This document shows, one piece after another, positions 9,422 through 20,008 of a stretch of 64,000 bases of DNA. The stretch comes from Anaerolineales bacterium (GTDB taxonomy: Bacteria; Chloroflexota; Anaerolineae; Anaerolineales; Villigracilaceae). A model generated the notes under the pieces. That model had not been told where the DNA came from and searched no databases. It saw only the letters and a list, made by a program, of their open reading frames with translations. Position 1 is the first letter of the stretch; each line of letters opens with the position of its first letter. Location: assembly GCA_016932715.1 (NCBI GenBank), contig JAFGCG010000092.1:1-64000 (forward strand), given 5' to 3'. The translations under genes and the position numbers were made by a program.

Positions 9422-9951
9422 CGCCCTATCAAACTTTAATTCGCCAGGAGATAGAACCAAATATCGTCATGCCAATCACCAATTCGCTCCCAAAGGATTT
9501 TTCAATTGTGCGGCTTACAACTGTCGTGCTGGAGCAATATCTCGATCCACTCCTGAAGATCGACCACGAGATGCTCGCGGAGCGCTGGTCGTCTGAGCAT
9601 TTCACTTCCGATTATCCGGGCAAATGGGAAGCCTCCCGGCTGGCGTTTGTCGATACGGAAATGGTCGGCTATATGATCGCTACCTTTAAAATGGAGAGTG
9701 TTCACGTCAATCGTATCGCTGTTGGCGCCGCTTGGCGACGCTCCGGCATCGCCAGGCTCTTGCTGCGGGAAGTCGCTCAGACTGCGATTGTAGCTGGCAA
9801 ACCGCTCGTCACGCTTAAGGTGGCTTGTCAAAATAAGATTGCCCGTAGGTTCTATCAACGTTGCGGTTTCACAGTTCATTCTGCCGACGATCAGAATCTC
9901 AGTTTGCAAATTGTCCCGCAACTGCTGCTGGTAGATACCAAAACGGGTTAG
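9370..9951 (+). CDS. GNAT family N-acetyltransferase
   Basis: VNRIAVGAAWRRSGIARLLLREV ... ARRFYQRCGFT. Confidence 0.85.
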   Translation: MAAKRSLAHANVRVPEVTPYQTLIRQEIEPNIVMPITNSLPKDFSIVRLTTVVLEQYLDPLLKIDHEMLAERWSSEHFTSDYPGKWEASRLAFVDTEMVGYMIATFKMESVHVNRIAVGAAWRRSGIARLLLREVAQTAIVAGKPLVTLKVACQNKIARRFYQRCGFTVHSADDQNLSLQIVPQLLLVDTKTG

Positions 9952-10006
9952 GTCTTGCTGAACGGGCAAAATAAAAAAAGATCCTCATAGAGTAATTGGA
10001 GAACCT

Positions 10007-10627
10007 ATGCTGAACCTGCAAGGCAAGACTATTCTCGCGATCTCTGCGCATTTGGATGATGTCGAGCTGGGGTGTGGCGCGACTGTCTACGAGCTGGGCA
10101 AATCCAATACGGTCTATTATGTTGGATTGTCTTTGCCACCGCTGGTCGAGCGGGAGACCCTGGTGCAGGAGTTCTACAATGCCACTCACTGCCTGAACCT
10201 CGACCCGCAGAAATTCATTCTACGCGACTACGACCCGCGCAACCTATTCAGCGTGCGCATGGACATCCTTCAATTGTTATATGACCTGAACAAGGAGTTG
10301 AAACCTGCCCTGGTTCTGGTCCCCAACAGCAAGGATATTCATCAGTCGCATGAGGTGGTCTATGCGGAAGCGCGGCGTGCGTTCAAATATACCAATATCC
10401 TCGGGTATGAACTTCCCTGGAACAGCATGGAATTTTCAATGGATGTTTTTATGACGCTTAGCCGCGAAGCTGTGGAAGCCAAAATTGCTGCCATTAATGC
10501 ATATAAAACCCAGATGCAGCGCGTCTTCTTTGCTAACAATATTCTCGAAGATCTAGCGCGGGTGCGTGGAAAGCAGATCGGGCACGAATACGCGGAGTGC
10601 TTCGAAAATATCAGACTGATCTTATGA
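10007..10627 (+). CDS. PIG-L family deacetylase
   Basis: ILAISAHLDDVELGCGATV ... NSKDIHQSHEVVYAEA. Confidence 0.9.
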   Translation: MLNLQGKTILAISAHLDDVELGCGATVYELGKSNTVYYVGLSLPPLVERETLVQEFYNATHCLNLDPQKFILRDYDPRNLFSVRMDILQLLYDLNKELKPALVLVPNSKDIHQSHEVVYAEARRAFKYTNILGYELPWNSMEFSMDVFMTLSREAVEAKIAAINAYKTQMQRVFFANNILEDLARVRGKQIGHEYAECFENIRLIL

Positions 10628-11346
10628 TCGTTTCCATTCATCAACCCCATTTCCTTCCCTGGATGGGCTACTTTAATAAGATCCTGAACAGCGATGCTTT
10701 TGTAGTCCTGAACACCGTGCAATACCGGACGCGCTATTACCAGAACCGAGCCAAGGTGCGGCGCCAGGAAACCTGGCAGTGGGTCTCGATCCCGGTACGT
10801 TTCAACCGCACCACACGCATCGACGAAGTCACCGTGGCGGACGACGGCTGGCGTGAGTATGCCTGCCGCACCATCGAATACACCTATCATAAAACGCCCC
10901 ATTTCGATGCCTGTTGGCCCCTAATCCGCGAGTCGCTCCTGCAGCCCGAGACAACTCTGGACGATGTCAACTACAATCTTCTCCTTGTGTTACTCGATAT
11001 GCTGGATATCCATGTCCCGGTCCAGCGCGCCAATCGGATGCCGGTGGAAACCCTCGATCCGACTGACCGCCTGGTGGAATTGTCCAAGTGCCTGGGTGCG
11101 ACTCACTACATCTCCGGGCGCGGCGGACGGGATTACATGCGTGTGGAGGCGTTCGAACAGGCTGGCATCGAGATCATCTACCAGGATCTGGATTTCAATA
11201 CGATTACCTACCCTCAACAAGGCAAAGAGTTTCTGCCGGGATTGTCGATCATCGATGCAGTTTTTAATGTTGGGCCGGAAAAAACCCGCCAGATGACCGA
11301 GCAGGCCTGGAGCCCTTCCGGCAATAAAGGAAGCATTAATGGGTGA
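10624..11346 (+). CDS. WbqC-like family protein
   Basis: MIVSIHQPHFLPWMGYFNKILNSDAFVVLNTVQY; ATGA overlap with PIG-L gene. Confidence 0.92.
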   Translation: MIVSIHQPHFLPWMGYFNKILNSDAFVVLNTVQYRTRYYQNRAKVRRQETWQWVSIPVRFNRTTRIDEVTVADDGWREYACRTIEYTYHKTPHFDACWPLIRESLLQPETTLDDVNYNLLLVLLDMLDIHVPVQRANRMPVETLDPTDRLVELSKCLGATHYISGRGGRDYMRVEAFEQAGIEIIYQDLDFNTITYPQQGKEFLPGLSIIDAVFNVGPEKTRQMTEQAWSPSGNKGSING

Positions 11347-12397
11347 GCCAGACCGACCTCTCAAGATCCTCTTTGCCCCCCACGAGATCGGCGGGCAGAT
11401 GCAGCTCATGGTCGAAGAACTGCGCCGCCGCGGGCATTTTGCCACAGCCGCCACCTACAGCCAGGAATGGTTCGGACACGTGAACGATATTCATCTGAAT
11501 ATCGATTCGGTGCGCGGACGCCTGAAACGCCAGTTATTGTTACTATCCTTTACGCTCTGGGCGGCACAAAATTACGATGTTTTCCATTTTTTCTGGGGCG
11601 AGTCGCTTTATGGTTTGGGACGATTTCCGCATCTCGATCTGTGGTTACTGCGCCGCCTGGGCAAGAAGATCTTTGTTCATTTCCGCGGGCTGGATGTGAT
11701 CGACCTGGCTTATTTTGACTACTTGCGCGCCCGCACCGCCGGTGACAACCTGCCCGAGCCTCCCATCAATCGCCCGGATCAGCAGCGATCGCTGGCGCAT
11801 TGGCGCCGTTACGCGCACAAGATGCTTGTCTCAGAGCCGGACCTTTTACGGGTCGTTCCCGAAGCCCTCATGGTCCAGCAGGCAATTGACTTGAGGTACT
11901 GGAAACCGGAACGATCGGCACCGCAAAGTCAGCAGGATGGGATCATTCGTATCGCTCATGCACCCTCCATGCGCCGCAAAAAAGGAACGGAATTTGTCGA
12001 ACGCTCAGTTAGTGAATTAAAAGAGCAGGGTTATCCAGTGGAGTTGGTCTTGATTGAGAAAGTGCCTTTCGATCAGGTGAAGGCGCTTTATGAATTTTGT
12101 GACATTGGCGTAGATCAAGTGTTGTATGGCTGGTATGGGAAGGTTTCCATTGAGTTGATGGCATTGGGCCGTCCTGTGATATGTTATATAGACCCGGCAT
12201 GGTTCCACTATCGCACCGATATGCCCATTGTCAATGCCAGCACTCGGGATCTGACAGATCGTTTACGTGAACTGGTGCAGGATGCAGATTTACGGAAACA
12301 TTTGGGGAAGGCTGGAATGGCTTATGTGCACCGATATCATGATATCAAAATAATCGTTGATCAGTGCCTACAACTTTACCAGGAGACTAAGGCGTGA
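11339..12397 (+). CDS. Glycosyltransferase (GT4-like)
   Basis: IRIAHAPSMRRKKGTEFVE ... SIELMALGRPVICYID. Confidence 0.8.
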   Translation: MGEPDRPLKILFAPHEIGGQMQLMVEELRRRGHFATAATYSQEWFGHVNDIHLNIDSVRGRLKRQLLLLSFTLWAAQNYDVFHFFWGESLYGLGRFPHLDLWLLRRLGKKIFVHFRGLDVIDLAYFDYLRARTAGDNLPEPPINRPDQQRSLAHWRRYAHKMLVSEPDLLRVVPEALMVQQAIDLRYWKPERSAPQSQQDGIIRIAHAPSMRRKKGTEFVERSVSELKEQGYPVELVLIEKVPFDQVKALYEFCDIGVDQVLYGWYGKVSIELMALGRPVICYIDPAWFHYRTDMPIVNASTRDLTDRLRELVQDADLRKHLGKAGMAYVHRYHDIKIIVDQCLQLYQETKA

Positions 12398-13476
12398 GAG
12401 TCCTGATGATTGGTGCCGGATCTCCACCACCGACCTTCATCCAACGTCAGGTGGATGGTCTGCGTGATATTGGGGTCGAGATCGATTTCCTGCCACCAAT
12501 CCGGCGCTATTTAGGTATCCGTCAACGGCTTTTACAGCATGGGTTCGTTTTTCAGTTGCCGCGTGATGTCTCAGTTCGGGTGGAGCAGGCCGACCTGTTG
12601 CACTTCCAGTGGCCGGGGCATTGGTTAATCTACCGCAATCTGGCACGCAAATACCACAAAAAATCTGTCCTGAGTCTGCGCGGGCGTCAGATCAACGTTC
12701 AGCCTTACCTGCCAGGTTACGAAGAGTATGCGCGGGATCTTACTCTCCATCTGCCAGAATGTGATGCTTATCACTGTGTTTCCTATGAGATGCTGCGCCA
12801 GGCAGAAGCATTTGGAATGCCGCCAGCCCGTGCACGCGTGATCTATACGGCCGTAGATCCTTTCTTTTTTGTGCCTTGTGCGGAACCGATCCCTTCGTCT
12901 CCGTTGCGGATTGTCATGACAGGTGCCTTGATATGGCGCAAGGGATATGAATATGCCTTGCTGGGATTTCGCCGAGCCCTTGACCAGGGACTGGATGCTC
13001 ATTTGACAATCGTTGGCGATGGTGCTGAACGTCCTCGCGTGGAATATACACTTCAAGACCTGGGTCTTGATAAGCATGTGACCCTTACCGGTATGCTTGG
13101 GAACGGGTCTGTACGTGACTTGTTGCAACGATCGCACGTTTTCCTGCATGCGGCTCTAAGCGAAGGGCTGCCGAATGGATTGATTGAGGCGATGTCCTGT
13201 GGACTGCCAGTTGTTGCTACAGCCGCCGGTGGAACAGCGGAGGCGGTTACCGATGGAGTGCAGGGGTTCATTGTTCCCACGCGCCAGCCCGAGGCGATTG
13301 GTGATGCACTCCTGCACTTGGGACATGATTCTGATTTACGCACGCAGATGGGGCAAGCCGGGAGACAAAAAGTACTTCAGGCATTTAATCTACAGGATCA
13401 AGCCCAACAGTTCCGGTCGTTTTACGAGTGGGTACTTTTGGGGACACCATTGTCTGCAGAAGAGGCAATTTCATGA
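12394..13476 (+). CDS. Glycosyltransferase family 4
   Basis: GALIWRKGYEYALLGFRRALDQG ... SEGLPNGLIEAMSCGLPVVATAAGGTAE. Confidence 0.92.
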   Translation: MRVLMIGAGSPPPTFIQRQVDGLRDIGVEIDFLPPIRRYLGIRQRLLQHGFVFQLPRDVSVRVEQADLLHFQWPGHWLIYRNLARKYHKKSVLSLRGRQINVQPYLPGYEEYARDLTLHLPECDAYHCVSYEMLRQAEAFGMPPARARVIYTAVDPFFFVPCAEPIPSSPLRIVMTGALIWRKGYEYALLGFRRALDQGLDAHLTIVGDGAERPRVEYTLQDLGLDKHVTLTGMLGNGSVRDLLQRSHVFLHAALSEGLPNGLIEAMSCGLPVVATAAGGTAEAVTDGVQGFIVPTRQPEAIGDALLHLGHDSDLRTQMGQAGRQKVLQAFNLQDQAQQFRSFYEWVLLGTPLSAEEAIS

Positions 13477-13901
13477 TCGAGATTCTGACCATCGCAGCTT
13501 TGGATTGGCGGAACGGACATGAATTTGCTTTACAGGCCATGCAAATCCTTCAGGACCGCGGACAGGATTTCCAATACAAGCTTGTAGGTGATGGAGATTT
13601 TCTGGAAGCTACCGCCTTTGCCCGCCATGAGCTGGGACTTCAAGAACGCGTTCACATAATCCGCTCGGCTTCTGAAAAAGAACTGGACGATCTCCTGAGA
13701 CAAGCGGATGTCTTTCTTCTGGCAGCTGTTTCAGCTGATGGCAGGCATGCCCTGGTTCATGCCGTAGAGTACGATCTGCCTGTTGTCGTGACAGACATAC
13801 CCCAATTGCTCGTAGATATTCCACCGGATGCCAGATATTGGGTTGTCTCCCGTCGGGATCCACACGCTATGGCGGATTGCCTGCAAATTGTTTTTTTCTG
13901 A
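13473..13901 (+). CDS. Truncated glycosyltransferase (C-terminal GT-B lobe only)
   Basis: LDWRNGHEFALQAMQILQDRG...LVGDGDFLEATAFARHELGLQERVHI...; no N-terminal Rossmann domain; ends at a T7 run. Confidence 0.6.
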   Translation: MIEILTIAALDWRNGHEFALQAMQILQDRGQDFQYKLVGDGDFLEATAFARHELGLQERVHIIRSASEKELDDLLRQADVFLLAAVSADGRHALVHAVEYDLPVVVTDIPQLLVDIPPDARYWVVSRRDPHAMADCLQIVFF

Positions 13902-13934
13902 ACTAGCTGATTCTCAAATTGAACTGAGAGGTTC

Positions 13935-14840
13935 ATGAAACCGCTTCCCCTGACTTCGGGTTTTGAACGACCTGTCTGCGCCATCTGTCAGAGTCCACAG
14001 TCACGGCATTTTCCCTGGGGAGATCATAATCTCAATCTTGTACCACCTCTTCAGGTAGTCCGTTGCCAGGAGTGTGGCATGATCTACTTATCTCCTCGTC
14101 CAGATCACAAACTACGCACTGCATTCACACAAGATAGTGTGCCACAGGAATTGCTACCGTATACACAAAACCCGGCAAATTACTTTGCTGTCACGAATCA
14201 GCGTACTACCATATTTTTAAAACGCCTGCGCCAATTGGAATCTATTTATGGTCCTGTTGAAAAGAATGCACATCCTAAGGTCTTGGATGTTGGGGCATCT
14301 GCAGGGACATTTGTCAAACTGGCGGGAGATCAAGGCTGGCTTGCTTTTGGGATTGAGCCATCCTGGAGTGGAACACGTGAAGCCTTACGGAAGGGATTGG
14401 ATATTCCAATTGCTGTAGCGGAGAAGTTGCCTTTTCCAGATGAAACTTTCGATCTGGTTCATTCTCATCATGTTTTTGAACATTTGGCTAATCCCATGGA
14501 CGCGGCGCAAGAAGCATGGCGAGTTTTAAAACCAGGAGGCGTGATCTTTATCGAGGTTCCCAATCAATTCGACAATATCATGTTTCGCCGTGATATGCTT
14601 TTCCGCCGTGTGCCCCAGCGCCAGCGCAATATTCGCTCGATTCACCATCTATGGTTTTTTGGTCGTAGCACATTACAACGATTATTAATACAGGCTGGAT
14701 TTCAAAAGGTACAGGTACATGATTTTTTTGGCGGGCCGCTGGTGGGCTGGCGTATTCCGTTTACAGTAGTAACGCGCCTAATTGGCCAATTGGTGTACGG
14801 CGGAGATTTTCTCAACGCCTGGGGATGGAAGCCCGGCTGA
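13935..14840 (+). CDS. SAM-dependent methyltransferase with N-terminal CxxC motifs
   Basis: CAICQSPQ...CQECGMIYLSPRP; VLDVGASAGTFVKLAGDQGW. Confidence 0.88.
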   Translation: MKPLPLTSGFERPVCAICQSPQSRHFPWGDHNLNLVPPLQVVRCQECGMIYLSPRPDHKLRTAFTQDSVPQELLPYTQNPANYFAVTNQRTTIFLKRLRQLESIYGPVEKNAHPKVLDVGASAGTFVKLAGDQGWLAFGIEPSWSGTREALRKGLDIPIAVAEKLPFPDETFDLVHSHHVFEHLANPMDAAQEAWRVLKPGGVIFIEVPNQFDNIMFRRDMLFRRVPQRQRNIRSIHHLWFFGRSTLQRLLIQAGFQKVQVHDFFGGPLVGWRIPFTVVTRLIGQLVYGGDFLNAWGWKPG

Positions 14841-15949
14841 TGCGTGTATTATATTTTGTTGGTGCGCTGGAAATTGGCGGGCTGGAACGTTATGTAACAC
14901 GTATGGCGCTCAGAGCCAGAGCAACAGGGGTTTTTGAGCCAGTAGTCTGTTGTTTGCACGAAAAGCGCGGTCCCTTTTTACAAGTCTTGCAGGGTGCCGG
15001 TGTATCTGTGTATCAGGCACCTGTCAACTGGAGACGTACACCGGGGGCTTTGCATGAATTTAGCCGTTTGATCCGTCAGATCAGACCATCCCTGGTACAC
15101 AGCCAGAGCAATTTTTCTCTACTGCAGCAGTTCCTGGCAGTTCGTTTGGCTGGTGCAGCGGCCTTTTGTGTGACAGAGCGGAGCGAATATGTGCTCAAGG
15201 GAGCCGCGCGTCTGCGCCGGATGCTGCAATTCCACCTCCTGAATGTATTTGGGGGCCATTACAGTGCGAATAGCGCCTCGACAGCTCTGCACGTTGCCCG
15301 CCAGTCCAAAGGAGATGTGCAAAAGGTTCAAGTTCTGCCGAACGGCGTAGCGATCATTCCTCCTGATGATGAGCAACGCGCCAGGATACGTGCACAGTTA
15401 GGTTGGAAAGCGGATGATATTGGGCTGGGGTATATCTCGAATCTTCGTCCAGGCAAGGGGCAGGATCTTTTTATTCAAGCACTTCATACTTTGTATACCG
15501 AAGGACTTTCGGTGCGAGGCTGTCTGTTAGGGAGTGGCCCGGAGCGAGACATCCTCAAGAAACAATTACAAGAACTACATTTGGCACAAGTTGTTGACAT
15601 GCCCGGAACGGTGTCTAATGTGGAAGACTACCTGCAAGCTTTCGATATCACAGCATTGTTCAGCGTGCGCGAGGGTATGCCCAACGCGGTCCTGGAAGCT
15701 ATGGCCGCCGGGAAAGCGGTGATTGGCACGCCAGCGGGAGGGATTCCTGAGATGTTTGATAAAGGAAAAGCCGGGCTGGTTGTTCCGCGCGAACTTCAGG
15801 CAATTACAGATGGCTTGCGCCTCCTGGTACAGGATGGCAACCTGCGCCAAAAACTTGGACGCAATGCTGTTTATCGGGTCGAAAGATCATTTGGATTGGA
15901 GAAGACTTTTTTTGAGCTTTACAGATATTATCAGGAGATAGCCTGCTAA
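14840..15949 (+). CDS. Glycosyltransferase family 4
   Basis: FVGALEIGGLERYVTRM ... REGMPNAVLEAMAAGKAVIGTPAGGIPE. Confidence 0.92.
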   Translation: MRVLYFVGALEIGGLERYVTRMALRARATGVFEPVVCCLHEKRGPFLQVLQGAGVSVYQAPVNWRRTPGALHEFSRLIRQIRPSLVHSQSNFSLLQQFLAVRLAGAAAFCVTERSEYVLKGAARLRRMLQFHLLNVFGGHYSANSASTALHVARQSKGDVQKVQVLPNGVAIIPPDDEQRARIRAQLGWKADDIGLGYISNLRPGKGQDLFIQALHTLYTEGLSVRGCLLGSGPERDILKKQLQELHLAQVVDMPGTVSNVEDYLQAFDITALFSVREGMPNAVLEAMAAGKAVIGTPAGGIPEMFDKGKAGLVVPRELQAITDGLRLLVQDGNLRQKLGRNAVYRVERSFGLEKTFFELYRYYQEIAC

Positions 15950-17301
15950 TGTCCTTCCGTTCCAACACATCGAACACAGTTTTTGCGTTGAAAAGAGCCA
16001 GATATGAAGAACAGGAACAAACGAAAATTGGCGCACCTGTCCTCGTTTTGTCTGTCCTGATTACTTCTTACTTCTACTGCGTGCCATTGGCTCGCCTGGA
16101 AAGCGCAGGTACCGATTGGCGAATTTATGATATTGTTTTTGCGCTTTTTTTTCTGTTTTTTGGACTACATTTCTTGCCGCGGCTGCAACAGCTTTTTAAA
16201 GACCGGAACACATTCTTATATTGGGCGGGTTTGCTTCTGGTTATGGTTTGGCTGAGCCTGATCCTGACAGTAGGGATTGGAGGTATGTCAAGACTGCCGC
16301 CTGCCATTATTCGCAGTATTCGCTTTAGTGCCTATTTTTTCACGGCCGGGTTTGTGGTGCTGCTGGCAGATACGCCGCGGCGCTATCGTTTCCTGTTTGG
16401 AGTGATCTATATCAATATTGCTACCCAAGCAGTCCTGGCATTTGCGCAGGGCATGGGCAGGTTGGGTTCTTTTTGGCCAGTATACTATACTGCCATTTAT
16501 GGCGTTTTACCCGTTGGTACTCTTTCCCCTCATCACAAACAAATTGGGGTGGTAATGCTTCTGGGGATCAGTATGTCTCTCACTTTACTGCGCTCAAAGT
16601 CTGGTGCCTTACGCGTAGTTGTTTTGGGCCTGCTGGCTATCATGGTAATGGTGCCTATCTTCGCAAAATCCCGTACTGCCTGGCTAGGTTTTGCTTTTCT
16701 GTTTGCTGGCTATGTGTTTATTAATCGTCAGCAGTCGATTCGGATATTGTTAGCGGTAGGCGTTGGCCTGATGGTGATTTTTACGGTTGGCAGCAATTCA
16801 CTTGTTTCCGTTTTGCAGGACAATGTCAATGAGGTTTTCATTGATCGTTACGAACGGTTGGGTTTTGAGGGAATTGCCGGCGACCGCCTACTGGTTTACG
16901 ATAATTATCCTGATGCTATTGCTAAGTCTCCATGGGTCCTGCTGACAGGGGTTGGATTTCAAAATGTCTTAAAGTTTATTAGCGCTGCTGGGGCACATAA
17001 TAATTATGCTCAGGCATGGTTTGAGTTGGGTATCTTTGGCTTTGTTTTTTATATGCGTATGCTATTCAGCGTGTTGAAATCATTGCGCAGTACGGCTGAT
17101 GTGACAGAGAGTTGTTTTGAACGTGCTGCGGCACAGGACGCGTGGGCTGCTTTTATCGCTGTTATGGCAACCATGCTGGTGGGAGAAACTCTTTGGGCTC
17201 AATCCAGTATGTACACCCTTACCGGGCAGATTATGACTTATATGGCACTTGCTGCCGCGCCATTGCATTATCCAAGCTTTGCAAAAAAAGAGCAAAAGTA
17301 A
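15949..17301 (+). CDS. O-antigen ligase/polymerase family protein (Wzy/WaaL-like)
   Basis: Multi-TM with SRTAWLGFAFLFAGYVF and late AHNNYAQAWFELGIFGFVFYM motif. Confidence 0.85.
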   Translation: MSFRSNTSNTVFALKRARYEEQEQTKIGAPVLVLSVLITSYFYCVPLARLESAGTDWRIYDIVFALFFLFFGLHFLPRLQQLFKDRNTFLYWAGLLLVMVWLSLILTVGIGGMSRLPPAIIRSIRFSAYFFTAGFVVLLADTPRRYRFLFGVIYINIATQAVLAFAQGMGRLGSFWPVYYTAIYGVLPVGTLSPHHKQIGVVMLLGISMSLTLLRSKSGALRVVVLGLLAIMVMVPIFAKSRTAWLGFAFLFAGYVFINRQQSIRILLAVGVGLMVIFTVGSNSLVSVLQDNVNEVFIDRYERLGFEGIAGDRLLVYDNYPDAIAKSPWVLLTGVGFQNVLKFISAAGAHNNYAQAWFELGIFGFVFYMRMLFSVLKSLRSTADVTESCFERAAAQDAWAAFIAVMATMLVGETLWAQSSMYTLTGQIMTYMALAAAPLHYPSFAKKEQK

Positions 17302-17307
17302 CAAAAG

Positions 17308-18882
17308 ATGCATTATCTGATTTCCGATATTGATTCGAATCGTTCGTTCTCATTAGAGCGTTCTACTCAGTATGTAGATATCGGTGAGGCTTTGGCTGCG
17401 ATTGAGGCTAAACAGGTAGAAGATGTCTTGCTTTGTGATGCTAAATTAATGGATCAATCAATACCAGAGTTGCCGGCCGATCTTGAGATGTTCGATTTAT
17501 TGCACTCCGGACTGTCTCTAGGTGCCAGACAAACGCTTAGTAGCTTATGGTTAACAAGCACGAACTGGTTTTTTCTTGACCCGCCAGCACACAAGCAATG
17601 TACCAGTTGGAAAGCAACTCCAGCGTTTTGCTGGTTGCGTCCACCTGCCGTGCGCGACCTGGGGGGCTTTGACCGTGCTTACCAGTCACCCGTCATGCAA
17701 TTGATGGATTTGGCTTATCGTATTCTAATGGCAGGCGGCAGAGTATGCCACCAGCCTCTGCCTTTTGTGTTACCCGATCTGTCTGATTTAGCGCCGAAAA
17801 TACCTCTTGTCGATGAGTTGCTCTTCGTTTACCGCCACGTGGGATGTTCGGCAGCTCTATACGTAGCCTTTTGGAAAAGTATTCTGACACACAGACCATT
17901 ATATGTGTTGCGTTCTCTTCAAGAGGCAAGACGTAAATTCTTATCCGTTTCTGCACCTATTCCATCAAGTCAATTAGAGATAAATTGGCATACTTTGAAT
18001 ACTGATGAATATCAATATGTTGATTCGGTTTCAGCTATTATTCCAACAATTAATCGGTATAGTTACTTGCCCCAGGCGATAGACTCATTACTTAAACTAG
18101 ATCCGCAACCACAGGAAATCATTGTTGTTGATCAAACCCCAGCGGTTGAGCGGCAAATGGAAATTTATTCATCTTATCAAAATAACCCCAAGATTCGTGT
18201 CTTTTATCTTGACGAGGCTGGTCAGTCAATCGCACGTAATGTAGCTATAAAAGTCGCACGCTGCAGATGGTGCCTTCTATTCGAAGACGATACAGTAGCT
18301 TGGGATAATTTATTGGCGGAGCACATTCGTGTACTAGAGCATTCAGGTGCTGTTGCGTCAACTGGTGTGTCGCTAGCACCGTGGAAAAAAGTTGAGCATA
18401 TACCTCCCGGCATCCGTATGTACCGAGTTGCAGATGTTCTTGCAACCGGAAATTGTTTGGCACGAAAAGATGCATTGCTGGCTGTTGGTGGACTAGATCA
18501 AGCCTTTGACCATGGTTCTGGTGCGGATAATGATCTGGGATTACGCTTATATATGGCAGGATATGAAACTATTACCAATCCAAAAGCAATTGAGACACAT
18601 TACAAGGCTGCCAAAGGTGGAATGCGTACTTACGGGGCGTGGTGGCGAAATCATGCCACAATTTGGGGAGCTTATCCCCAAGCTACCCAAGTTTATACAA
18701 TTCGGCGTTACTATCCAAAACAGTTCTGGCTTCCGTTATATCTTCTCTATTATATAAAAGCTTGGAAACAGATGAGCCTGCTGCAATATGTTTGGCTATG
18801 GATCAGTCTACCTTGGAAACTTGGACGCTCAATCCATGCTGCTCGTAAACTGCTGCCAACTTTTATTCAAAATGATAAATAA
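17308..18882 (+). CDS. Glycosyltransferase family 2 with extended N-terminus
   Basis: SVSAIIPTINRYSYLPQAIDSLLKLDPQPQEIIVVDQTP ... LLFEDDTVAWDNLL. Confidence 0.88.
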   Translation: MHYLISDIDSNRSFSLERSTQYVDIGEALAAIEAKQVEDVLLCDAKLMDQSIPELPADLEMFDLLHSGLSLGARQTLSSLWLTSTNWFFLDPPAHKQCTSWKATPAFCWLRPPAVRDLGGFDRAYQSPVMQLMDLAYRILMAGGRVCHQPLPFVLPDLSDLAPKIPLVDELLFVYRHVGCSAALYVAFWKSILTHRPLYVLRSLQEARRKFLSVSAPIPSSQLEINWHTLNTDEYQYVDSVSAIIPTINRYSYLPQAIDSLLKLDPQPQEIIVVDQTPAVERQMEIYSSYQNNPKIRVFYLDEAGQSIARNVAIKVARCRWCLLFEDDTVAWDNLLAEHIRVLEHSGAVASTGVSLAPWKKVEHIPPGIRMYRVADVLATGNCLARKDALLAVGGLDQAFDHGSGADNDLGLRLYMAGYETITNPKAIETHYKAAKGGMRTYGAWWRNHATIWGAYPQATQVYTIRRYYPKQFWLPLYLLYYIKAWKQMSLLQYVWLWISLPWKLGRSIHAARKLLPTFIQNDK

Positions 18883-20008
18883 ACGTCCTTTTTATATTAT
18901 GCATGTGATTGATGCATTGCCGCTAGGTGGGGCAGAACGGATGCTGGTGGAGATCGCTAATGCGACCTGTGATCCGGACTTCCGTGTTTCGGTCTGTGTG
19001 ACACGATCGGTTACTTCTTTAGCCAGTGAACTAAATCCAAACATCCGTTTGCACGTGCTTAATCGTACAAGCCGTTTTTCACTTGACGGTGTAAAAAAAA
19101 TGGCTGCAATTCTTCAAGAAGAACCAGTAGACCTGTTTCATGTACATGGGCGACCTTCCTTTGCTTTCCTTTCCTATGCTAGCTTTTTGTGTCGAATTAA
19201 AGGGGCAATACTTTTACATGATCATGATGGTTGGGTCGAGACTGTTCATATAATGCCACTGTGGTTTCGAATTTTGGCAAGAATCAAAATAGACTATTAT
19301 GTTGGCGTTCATGAACAAATGTGTCATTGGGCACGACAGGGCGGAATTCCGAGCTTTCGTGTAGGTTTTATTAGTAATGCTTTGAATCTGATGCGGTTTC
19401 AAGAGAACCGTCTGCCGGTGTCACGGGCAGAGATTGGCGTGTCAGATGAAGACTTGCTTGGTGTTTGGGTGGGTGGTATCCGTCGCCAAAAAGGATTACA
19501 TTTTTTGATTGAAGCATTGCATGGTTGCCAGAGGCTATCTAAAGTCAAAGTGCTTATTATAGGAGATATTAATGAGCGGGATTATTACTTGGAATGCCTG
19601 CAGAAAATTGCCGCCTACAAACTGGAAGATGTTCTTGTTTTTACAGGGCGTAGGACAGATATTCCTTCACTGGTGAAGATAGCTGATTTTGCATTACTGT
19701 CGTCTCAATCTGAATCTGGCCCTTTAGTATTAATCGAGTACTTGGCCAGCGGTTTGCCAATTGTAGCAGTGGAAACAGGTTCGATTAGTCATCGTGCTGC
19801 ACAACACAACATACCTGGTTTTGTTCCTGTAGGAGATACAATTGCTTATTGCCATGCGCTGGAAGAATTATTCCAACTTTCCCCAGAGGAGCGACGCTCA
19901 CGTGGTGCCTTGGGTGTTCAGGTCGCTACAGAACATTTCGAAATTAGTCAAGTAATGCCTGAATGGTACCATGTGTATCGAGTAGCCCTAAAGAAGACGT
20001 CAAAATGA
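18872..20008 (+). CDS. Glycosyltransferase family 4
   Basis: IMHVIDALPLGGAERMLVEIANA; SESGPLVLIEYLASGLPIVAVETG. Confidence 0.9.
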   Translation: MINKRPFYIMHVIDALPLGGAERMLVEIANATCDPDFRVSVCVTRSVTSLASELNPNIRLHVLNRTSRFSLDGVKKMAAILQEEPVDLFHVHGRPSFAFLSYASFLCRIKGAILLHDHDGWVETVHIMPLWFRILARIKIDYYVGVHEQMCHWARQGGIPSFRVGFISNALNLMRFQENRLPVSRAEIGVSDEDLLGVWVGGIRRQKGLHFLIEALHGCQRLSKVKVLIIGDINERDYYLECLQKIAAYKLEDVLVFTGRRTDIPSLVKIADFALLSSQSESGPLVLIEYLASGLPIVAVETGSISHRAAQHNIPGFVPVGDTIAYCHALEELFQLSPEERRSRGALGVQVATEHFEISQVMPEWYHVYRVALKKTSK

